From Nonomuraea solani (GTDB lineage Bacteria; Actinomycetota; Actinomycetes; Streptosporangiales; Streptosporangiaceae), in NCBI RefSeq assembly GCF_900108335.1, contig NZ_FNVT01000001.1, forward strand, positions 1,108,977-1,172,976: 64,000 nucleotides of DNA. Direction: 5' to 3'. Positions within the stretch are counted from its first letter, which is position 1. Each line of letters begins with the position of its first letter. This document shows positions 57,962 to 64,000 of this stretch, piece by piece. The notes beneath the pieces were generated by a model. The model worked only from the letters and a program-made list of their open reading frames with translations, searched no databases and was not told the origin of the DNA. The position numbers were made by a program, and so were the translations under genes.

Positions 57962-58750
57962 TCAGATGGTCACCGGGTCGCCGAGCCGGAGGCGGCCCTG
58001 GTCGCGGGGCACCAGGCGGACGCCGAACCAGGTCTTGCCGTTCCAGCTGCGGTGCCTGGCCAGCGTGCGGATCGGCTCCTTGCCCTTGACCAGGGTCAGC
58101 GGGTCGATGGTGGTGGCCGCGCACCGGTCGCACAACTCGGAGACGCGGAAACGTACCTCGCCGATCGTGACCTCGCTCCAGGCGTCCTCGGCGTACGGCT
58201 CGGCGCCGTCGATCACCACGCTCGGGCGGAAGCGCGCCATGTCGAGCGGGGTGTCGCCGCCGATCTGCTCGTCGAGGACGCGCAGCGACGCGGCGGACGT
58301 CAGCAGCAGCGGCGCGTCCCCGGCGAAGCTGACCACGTCGCCGGGCAGGCCGCCGTGGGCCGGGTCGATGGTGTGGCGGCGCGGGTCGTCCAGCCAGACC
58401 AGCCGGGCGGGGCGGCCGAGCAGGCTCGTGAACCACATGTGGGCGTCGTCGTCGGCGAGGATCGCCTGGTCGAGGCCGGTGAAGCCCACCGGGACCGGGC
58501 GCCCCGCGGCTGGGGGGACCTTCAGGTCGGGCAGGCCGGCGGCGGACAGCAGCAGGCCGTCGTCGCTCTGGTTCTGGGCGCGGACCGAGGCCAGCCGGGG
58601 ATACTCGCCGAGCCAGAAGGTGTCGCCGGCCTCGTCGATGACGGCCCACCGCCGGTCGCCGGCCAGGCCCCAGGGTTCGACGGTCGCTTCGGGCAGGGAC
58701 CAGCCGGCACTGCTTTTGACCGGATAAATGCGGATATCCACCAGGTGCAT
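57962..58750 (-). CDS. MOSC domain protein (mARC/YcbX-like)
   Basis: A 262-residue protein with an N-terminal MOSC beta-barrel part (VDIRIYPVKSSAGWSLPEAT, GLAGDRRWAVID) and the C-terminal MOSC domain (FRPSVVIDGAEPYAEDAWSE). The conserved molybdenum-ligand cysteine region reads ELCDRCAATTIDPLT. Relatives (mARC, YcbX) reduce N-hydroxylated compounds with a molybdenum cofactor; no redox partner is fused here. ATG 58750 lies six bases after TACGAT, pointing to a leaderless mRNA; ATG 58786 is too far upstream. Confidence 0.9.
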   Translation of the reverse strand: MHLVDIRIYPVKSSAGWSLPEATVEPWGLAGDRRWAVIDEAGDTFWLGEYPRLASVRAQNQSDDGLLLSAAGLPDLKVPPAAGRPVPVGFTGLDQAILADDDAHMWFTSLLGRPARLVWLDDPRRHTIDPAHGGLPGDVVSFAGDAPLLLTSAASLRVLDEQIGGDTPLDMARFRPSVVIDGAEPYAEDAWSEVTIGEVRFRVSELCDRCAATTIDPLTLVKGKEPIRTLARHRSWNGKTWFGVRLVPRDQGRLRLGDPVTI

Positions 58751-58979
58751 GATCGAATCGTAGGACGTGCCGCAGGCGATCGGCACCCGGCGGTGAAACT
58801 TTCACGCGCTCATGGCGCCCCGAAAGGAACGTGATCGACGCCGCGCCTTTATCAGCCAGGCGCCCGGCCGTATTAGTGCCCGCCCGATTGATCGCCCCCT
58901 GGACGAGTAAAATCTTCAACCAATAGCCTCCGGAGCACGTGGCGATATCGGCGTCACCTCAGGCGGAAGGCGGCAAGAA

Positions 58980-59447
58980 TTGTCATCCCACATCCTGCGA
59001 CACCGCACCGCGATCGTTCTCACACTGCTGGCCGCGGTCGTTCTCCCGGCCGCACCGGCACAGGCGACCACGGCCCGGGTCCCGGTTTTCCTGGAAGTGC
59101 GCGGGGACAACAACCAGAAACTTTCCGGCATGTACGGCTGGATCGAGTTCAACGACAGCACGACGTACACCTACCAGTTCTACCTGTGCCGTGAGTCCAG
59201 CTACAGCGCCGCGGGCGGCTACGTCTGGATGAACGACCGCACGAGCCAGCGGGCCTCGTACAGCGTGAATTACGGGAACACGTCGATAGCCGAATGCAGG
59301 TATCCGGCGGACCTGTTCGGAAAGACGGATTACGTCGGCAGCACCGTCACGAACGTGCGCTTGGAGGTGGAGGGTGTCAATTTCAACGGGCAGGGCCAGG
59401 CCACCTGGAGAAGGAGCGGTACCACCTACGACAATCCCTTCAACTGA
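58980..59447 (+). CDS. Small secreted protein, function unknown
   Basis: A 155-residue exported protein: basic start MSSHILRHRT, hydrophobic core and cleavage after APAQA. The mature part (about 125 residues) is beta-rich and aromatic (SGMYGWIEFNDSTTYTYQFY) with two cysteines (YLCRESS, AECRYP) likely to form a disulfide. No family recognised. The start is TTG with GGAAGG nine bases upstream; no better start is available without losing the signal peptide. The 193 bases before it hold no gene. Confidence 0.7.
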   Translation: MSSHILRHRTAIVLTLLAAVVLPAAPAQATTARVPVFLEVRGDNNQKLSGMYGWIEFNDSTTYTYQFYLCRESSYSAAGGYVWMNDRTSQRASYSVNYGNTSIAECRYPADLFGKTDYVGSTVTNVRLEVEGVNFNGQGQATWRRSGTTYDNPFN

Positions 59448-59501
59448 AGCCGGGAGTCCCGTTCGTTGACACCCCAGGCGGCCGGTGTTTCACTCGGCCG
59501 G

Positions 59502-59990
59502 GTGCCGGCCAGATCTTCGGTGGCGCGGCTGCCTCGTGAGCCCGGCGTCCACCGGTTCCGCGACCGGCGCGGCCGGATCCTCTACCTGGGGCGCGCCACC
59601 GACCTGCGGAGCCGGGTGCGGTCGTACGGGGGGTGACCTGCGCGACCGCGCGCACCTGGCGGAGATGGTCGCCAGGGTCGCCCGGGTCGAGGCGGTGGCG
59701 TGCGGCTCGGCGCACGAGGCCGCGTGGCTGGAGCGCAACCTGCTCGAAGCCGCCATGCCGCCCTGGAACCGCGGCCAAGGAGGTGCGCGGCTGGCGGTCT
59801 CGGGGCTGCTGCGGGCGTACCCGCTGGCGTACACGCGGGACCGGCTCACCGCCGCCGGACGCGACCTCGCGAGCGGGCGCGGCGTCGGCCCGCGAGACAG
59901 GGAACGGCTGGCCGCGGCCGTCGCCGCCCGCCCCCTGAGTGGGCCGAGTTCGCCCGGCGCAACGCCGAGCTCGCCGCGACGCTCAGATAA
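59502..59990 (+). pseudogene. GIY-YIG nuclease gene with two frameshifts
   Basis: GTG 59502 opens a frame reading [20 protein letters not shown] and RSRVRSYGG, the GIY-YIG core of a UvrC-N-like nuclease, then stops at TGA 59634 after a run of six Gs. With one G fewer the frame continues DLRDRAHLAEMVARVARVEA and AHEAAWLERNLLEAAMPPWN, as in intact homologues. A second shift at a run of five Cs near 59932 restores EWAEFARRNAELAATLR before TAA 59988. Both breaks are in homopolymers, so either a recent pseudogene or assembly errors. Intact length would be about 160 residues. Confidence 0.75.
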
Positions 59991-60084
59991 CGGCCGACGT
60001 ACTTTCCGCGACCGCCGAAGCCGGGGCGCCGGCGAATAGAGTGGGATTCTGGGCAATTCCGGACGCGCTTTCGGGGGGCCGTCT

Positions 60085-63021
60085 GTGAACGATGCGCACG
60101 AAGTCTCATTCCTGATCCTGGGCCCGCTGGAGATCCACCGCGGCGGGCGTCCGGCCGAGCTGACCCGTCCCGCCGTACGCCGGCTCCTCGGCCTGCTGCT
60201 GCTCCGTCCCGGCCAGGTGTGGCCCGCCGACCGGCTCCTCGAACTGGTCTGGGAGCCGGGCACGGCGGCGTACGGGACGCTGCACACGACGGTGTCCCGG
60301 CTGCGGCGCTGGCTGTGGCAGAACCTGGACATGACCGACGTGCTCGTACGAGACGGCCCCGGCTACCGCCTCGACGTTCCCCCCGCCCTGGTCGACGCGA
60401 GCCGGTTCATGGCCGCGCTGACCAAGGCCGCCTCCGGCGAGGAGCCCGCCGCCGACATCGACGGCCTGCGCGCCGCCCTGCGGCTGTGGCGCGGCCCGGT
60501 GCTCGACGGTTGCGCGGAAGAGTGGACCTCGGTGCTGCAGGATCTGGAGCGGGCCCGGGTGCACGCCACCTGCCTGCTGGCCGACCGGGCCCTCGACCTG
60601 GGCAAACCCGAGCTGGCGATGCCGTTCGTCACGATGACCGCCGAGGCCTGGCCGTACGACGAGGCGCTGCAGCACCGGTTCATCGGGCTGCTGAACGCGT
60701 CGGGGCGGCGCGCCGAGGCGCTGCGGCACTATGAGAGCGTACGCACGCGGCTGGCCCACGACCTGGGCGTGGACCCTTCGCCCACGTTACGGCAGTTGCA
60801 CCTCGACCTGCTGGTGGAGCGCGCGCCCGCCGTGACGTCCGCCGCCGCGCCGCCCGTACACCTGCCGCCGGATCTGCGCGACTTCACCGGGCGCGGCGAG
60901 CAGACCGAGCGGTTGCTGGGCGAGCTGGGCAACGGGCCGCACCACACCGTGGTGGTCTCGGCGATCACCGGGGGCGGCGGCGTCGGCAAGACCACGCTGG
61001 CCGTGCACGCCGCCCACCGCCTGCGCGCGGAGTTCGCCGGTGTCCTGTACGCCGACCTCAGGTCGGGCAAGCGGACGCCCGCCGACCCCGGCGCGGTCCT
61101 GGTCACCTTCCTGCGCGACCTCGGCGTCGAACCCGCCGCCGTGCCGCCGGGCACCGAGGAGCGCGCGGAACTGTACCGCTCCCTGCTCGCCTTCCGCCGC
61201 GTACTGATCGTCCTCGACGACGCCGACACCGAGGAGCAGGTGCTCCCGCTCCTGCCGGGCACCTCCACCTGCGGCGTGCTGGTGACCAGCCGTTACACCC
61301 TGGACCGGCTGCCCGGCGCGCTGCACCTGGAACTGCGCGAGTTCTCTCCCGCGCACGCGCTGGAGCTGCTGTCGCGCATCATCGGCCGCGAGCGCGCCGA
61401 GGCCGAGCCCGAAGCGGCCCGTGAACTGGTACGGCTGTGCGGCCACCTGCCCCTGGCGGTCCGCATCGCCGGCGCCCGGCTGAGCGCGGACCCCGCCGCG
61501 ACGGCGGCCGACCTGGTGGCCCGCCTCCGCGACGAGCGGCTGCGCCTGGACGAGCTGTCGCATGGCGCCCTGAGCATCCGCGCCAGCCTCGCCGTCGGCT
61601 ACCGCGGCCTGGACGAGCGGGCCGCCCGCCTGCTGCGCCTGCTCGGCCGGCTGGACTCGCCCGACTTCACCGCCGCCACCGGAGCGGCCGCGCTCGACTG
61701 CCCGGTCGCGGAGGCGCAGCGGGTGTTCGACCGGCTGGTACGCGCACGCCTGCTGGAGGTCGAACAGGGCCGCTACACCATGCACGACCTGATCAGGGCG
61801 TACGCCCGTGAGCTCGCCGACCCCGCCGACGAGGCAGAGGAGGCGCTGGGCCGGGTCCTCACCTGGTCGCTGACCCTCGCCCGGCGGGCACACCGTACCC
61901 AGTACGGCGGCGACTTCGTCGTCCTGCACGGCGACGTGGCCGACTGGGAGCCCGAACCCGGGCTGGCCGCGGCCGTCATCGCCGACGACCCCCTCGGCTG
62001 GGCGGACGACGAGCGGCACAACCTCGTCGCCCTGGCACGCCAGGCGGCCGCCACGGGCCGGGACGAACTGTGCTGGGACCTGGCGGTCTCCCTGGTCTCG
62101 GTGTTCGAGGTGCACTGGCACCACGACGAGTGGCGCGCGGTGCACGCCGCGGCCCTGGAGGCGACCCGCGCCGCCGGCAACCGCAGAGGCCGGGCGGCGG
62201 TGCTGACCGGGCTGGGCTATCTCCTGCGCTACCAGCACCGCTACGAGGAGGCGGCCCGTTCGCTGGAGGCGGCGGTGAAGCTGTTCGGGGAGGTGGAGGA
62301 GGTGTACGGGCTGACGCTGGCGCTGGTGCTGGCCGCCTCGACCGACGCCATGCGCGGCCGCTGCCACCGGGCGCTGGCCTCGTACGAGCAGGCGCTGGCC
62401 ATCGTGTGCGCGGCCGGGGACGTCGGCACCGAGATCCTCACCCTGCGCAGCATCGCCGAGGTCCACCTCGACCTCGACCAGCCGGAGGAGGCCGAATCGC
62501 GCCTGCTGCGCGCCATGGCTCTGCTCGACCTGCACGACAGCCACCGCTCCCATCCACAGGTGCTCTCCCGCTGCGGCGAATTACGGCTCCTGCAGGGGCG
62601 GCCGACCGAGGCCCGGCCGCTGTTCGAGTGGGCGCTGCGGCTGGCCCGCGACGACGGCTCCCCGTACGCCGAGGCGCACGCCCTGCACGGCCTCGGCCTG
62701 GTACGCCTGGCGGCCGGCGACACCGACCGGGCCAAACGGACGCTGCGGGAGGCGCTGGTGATCGCGGAGAAGATCAGGGACGGCTTCGTCCAGGCGCGGG
62801 TCCTGGCCTCGCTCGGCGAGTGTCATCTGCGGGCCGGGGAGGTGGAGCGCGCGACGGCGTACCTGACCGAAGCCGCGCTGCTGAGCAGGCGGCTCGGCGC
62901 GCTGCCCATCGAGGCCAAGATCCTGACCGTACTGGCCCGGGCGCAGTCGGGCAGCGCGGAGGCCTCTGGGACGGCGTCACGTGCCCGGGAACTGAGCGAA
63001 CGGATCCGCGTCCTCGGCTGA
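60085..63021 (+). CDS. AfsR/SARP-family regulator with NB-ARC and TPR domains
   Basis: A 978-residue regulator. Residues 1-98 are an OmpR-like DNA-binding domain (LGPLEIHRGGRPAELTRPAV, LLELVWEP, TVSRLRRWL); 100-245 the bacterial transcriptional activation domain (DLGKPELAMP, EALRHYESVRTRLAHDLGVD); 265-540 an NB-ARC ATPase with P-loop GGGGVGKTT (296-304), LIVLDDAD and GVLVTSRY; roughly 680-960 TPR repeats. This is the AfsR layout, a global switch for secondary metabolism in streptomycetes. No biosynthetic cluster adjoins it here. The GTG at 60085 gives the family N-terminus. Confidence 0.92.
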   Translation: MNDAHEVSFLILGPLEIHRGGRPAELTRPAVRRLLGLLLLRPGQVWPADRLLELVWEPGTAAYGTLHTTVSRLRRWLWQNLDMTDVLVRDGPGYRLDVPPALVDASRFMAALTKAASGEEPAADIDGLRAALRLWRGPVLDGCAEEWTSVLQDLERARVHATCLLADRALDLGKPELAMPFVTMTAEAWPYDEALQHRFIGLLNASGRRAEALRHYESVRTRLAHDLGVDPSPTLRQLHLDLLVERAPAVTSAAAPPVHLPPDLRDFTGRGEQTERLLGELGNGPHHTVVVSAITGGGGVGKTTLAVHAAHRLRAEFAGVLYADLRSGKRTPADPGAVLVTFLRDLGVEPAAVPPGTEERAELYRSLLAFRRVLIVLDDADTEEQVLPLLPGTSTCGVLVTSRYTLDRLPGALHLELREFSPAHALELLSRIIGRERAEAEPEAARELVRLCGHLPLAVRIAGARLSADPAATAADLVARLRDERLRLDELSHGALSIRASLAVGYRGLDERAARLLRLLGRLDSPDFTAATGAAALDCPVAEAQRVFDRLVRARLLEVEQGRYTMHDLIRAYARELADPADEAEEALGRVLTWSLTLARRAHRTQYGGDFVVLHGDVADWEPEPGLAAAVIADDPLGWADDERHNLVALARQAAATGRDELCWDLAVSLVSVFEVHWHHDEWRAVHAAALEATRAAGNRRGRAAVLTGLGYLLRYQHRYEEAARSLEAAVKLFGEVEEVYGLTLALVLAASTDAMRGRCHRALASYEQALAIVCAAGDVGTEILTLRSIAEVHLDLDQPEEAESRLLRAMALLDLHDSHRSHPQVLSRCGELRLLQGRPTEARPLFEWALRLARDDGSPYAEAHALHGLGLVRLAAGDTDRAKRTLREALVIAEKIRDGFVQARVLASLGECHLRAGEVERATAYLTEAALLSRRLGALPIEAKILTVLARAQSGSAEASGTASRARELSERIRVLG

Positions 63022-63118
63022 GACGGCCGTGGCCTGTGCGGTCAGTGTGCGGTAAGGCGGATTGTTCACGATGGTGCTCCATCGCCGACGGGGGTCGGGG
63101 AAGGAAAGGAGCACCTCG

Positions 63119-63577
63119 ATGATCGGGACAATGTCGGGGGCCGGCGCACTGGCGTCACTGCTGGACCTCATCGCCGCCATACTCGTCCGCGAACCCACCG
63201 CCGAGCACCGTTTTGAGACGCGCCGGGACTCTCAGCTGGCGCGCGTTCGCGGCTATATCCAGGAGAACCTGGCCGATCCGCGCCTGTCACCCAAGACGAT
63301 CGCGACGGCGCACCACATGTCCGTACGCTCCCTGCACCGGTTGTTCGCCGGCCAGGACACGACGGTCGCGTCGTGGATCCGGAACCAGCGGCTGGAACGA
63401 TGCCGCCACGACCTGACGGATCCGGCGCTGCGGGATCGGCCCATTCACGCCATCGCCGGCCGGTGGGGTTTTCCCAGCCACGCCCATTTCACCAGGGCCT
63501 TTCGTACGGCCTATGGAATGTCCCCGCTTGAACACCGCCACGGGTACGGACCTCCGCGCCCGGCGCGGAGGTCCTGA
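63119..63577 (+). CDS. AraC-type DNA-binding protein, N-terminal domain missing
   Basis: A 152-residue protein corresponding to the last half of AraC/XylS regulators of the AraC_binding_2/HTH_18 class. The linker LLDLIAAILVREPT and both helix-turn-helix units are present (LSPKTIATAHHMSVRSLHRL; IHAIAGRWGFPSHAHFTRAF, then RTAYGMSPLEHR). The 170-residue ligand/dimer domain expected before it is absent, yet AAGGAG lies seven bases before the ATG. It may be a degraded gene re-equipped with a start, or a MarA-like short form. Confidence 0.8.
   Translation: MIGTMSGAGALASLLDLIAAILVREPTAEHRFETRRDSQLARVRGYIQENLADPRLSPKTIATAHHMSVRSLHRLFAGQDTTVASWIRNQRLERCRHDLTDPALRDRPIHAIAGRWGFPSHAHFTRAFRTAYGMSPLEHRHGYGPPRPARRS
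63548..63574. terminator. Bidirectional hairpin at the convergent gene ends
   Basis: GGACCTCCGCGC and GCGCGGAGGTCC are perfect 12-base arms around CCG. The stem is inside the last codons of the AraC-type gene and ends one base before its stop codon, nine bases from the stop of the opposing gene. Confidence 0.75.
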
Positions 63578-63582
63578 CCGTT

Positions 63583-63879
63583 TCAGCAGTCCTTGGTGCC
63601 GGACGGCTTGTCGGGGGCCCGCAGGTCGGCCCGGCTGTAGGCGCCGACCCATTCGCACGGGCCGTCGAACCAGCCGGTGACCGTGGCCTTCATTCTCTTG
63701 GATTGGCCGCAGGCGTTGTAGACCCGGGCGTACCAGGTGCCGTCCTTCTTCACCGCGCCCTCGAAAGCGCCGCACCCCATGACCGCGGAAGAAGCGGCGG
63801 TGGCGGGGGTGACCAGGACTGTACTCGCGCAGAGCGCGGCCGCTGCGGCCGCCATGGTGAGCTTGCCGAGTTTCGGCAT
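63583..63879 (-). CDS. Small secreted cysteine-containing protein
   Basis: A 98-residue exported protein: signal peptide about residues 1-29 (TPATAA), mature part about 69 residues with four cysteines (MGCGAFEG, YNACGQSK, DGPCEWV, KDC), probably two disulfides. The order of residues (WYARVYNACG, VTGWFDGPCEWVG) suggests a compact beta fold. I know this as a common actinomycete type without assigned function. The ATG is preceded by GAGAAGGG. Confidence 0.8.
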   Translation of the reverse strand: MPKLGKLTMAAAAAALCASTVLVTPATAASSAVMGCGAFEGAVKKDGTWYARVYNACGQSKRMKATVTGWFDGPCEWVGAYSRADLRAPDKPSGTKDC

Positions 63880-64000
63880 GGTGTTGCCCTTCTCTGAGGA
63901 GGTCGGTAGTGGCCACTGCGTCCATGGTGTCCCGCGGGCGGGCGCTGGATCGTTAGCGATGCGTGCCAGGCACTTGCCACTACGCGCCAGGGGCGGGTGG

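Noticed and set aside
57905..57965. Direct repeat gcggcgttcag at the ends of the propeller and MOSC genes
   Set aside because: Two short copies 26 bases apart with no flanking inverted repeats or mobile gene. Not enough for an attachment site or target duplication.
60787..62553. A 588-codon minus-strand frame inside the SARP gene
   Set aside because: Gln/Val/Gly-rich shadow translation, opposite to a well-supported multidomain regulator.

Overview
The window reads as chromosomal DNA of a high-GC filamentous actinomycete, probably of the Streptosporangiaceae type (Nonomuraea-like). The reasons are very high GC at third codon positions, frequent GTG and TTG starts, many TetR/MarR/GntR regulators, an AfsR/SARP-type regulator, an SapA-like domain, a mycobacterial-type FolP2, and several genes that appear to be leaderless. 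The family-level placement is inference. I see no rRNA, tRNA, CRISPR array, insertion sequence or phage gene. The left edge cuts an M23 peptidase gene.

Layout. 1-7 kb: M23 peptidase/SapA fusion (partial), a two-gene unit of unknown function including a DUF6493-like protein, a hemerythrin protein, and an AI-2E-type permease. 7-16 kb: secreted glycerophosphodiesterase, then small regulator-plus-enzyme units (oxidoreductase/epimerase with a divergent TetR; DHFR-like protein and amidase; MarR with DoxX; NmrA-type reductase and haloalkane dehalogenase with a divergent TetR), mostly with readable operators. 16-20 kb: STAS protein, small winged-helix protein, secreted 5'-nucleotidase C-domain protein, pectate lyase behind a LacI-type operator. 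21-25 kb: FolP2, a repeat-built basic ORF, a LigB-like protein, and an MFS exporter with a divergent MarR.

25-32.4 kb is the most coherent unit. Nine minus-strand genes, mostly joined by 4-base stop/start overlaps, encode a GalB-like PIG-L protein, an RraA/GalC-like aldolase, an extradiol (VOC) dioxygenase, a DUF6282 amidohydrolase, a NitT/TauT-type ABC importer, a DUF1932 dehydrogenase and a GntR/FCD regulator. The palindrome ATTGTCAACAAT occurs in front of the first gene, overlapping a good -35 box, and again in front of the amidohydrolase. I read this as import and meta-cleavage catabolism of an aromatic acid to pyruvate plus an oxo-acid. Beside it, divergently, lies a stand-alone LanC-like cyclase with a Cys-Cys-Cys (ProcM-like) zinc site.

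34-46 kb: F420-type LLM oxidoreductase, ArsR/acyl-CoA-dehydrogenase-like/hydrolase group, alcohol dehydrogenase, a stretch of gene remnants, and a sugar ABC importer with a ManD-type dehydratase under a GntR regulator and a 13+13-base palindrome. With the pectate lyase this suggests use of plant sugar acids. 46-52.5 kb: a secreted ammonia-lyase homologue that has lost the MIO triad, an orphan histidine kinase, a secreted nucleoside hydrolase, a double-CHRD protein and an FG-GAP lipoprotein. 52.5-56.5 kb: an iron-siderophore importer (FhuB-like fused permease, lipoprotein, ATPase) behind a textbook iron box. 56.6-64 kb: secreted beta-propeller, MOSC protein, a twice-frameshifted GIY-YIG nuclease gene, a 978-residue SARP/NB-ARC/TPR regulator, a half-length AraC protein and a small secreted Cys-rich protein.
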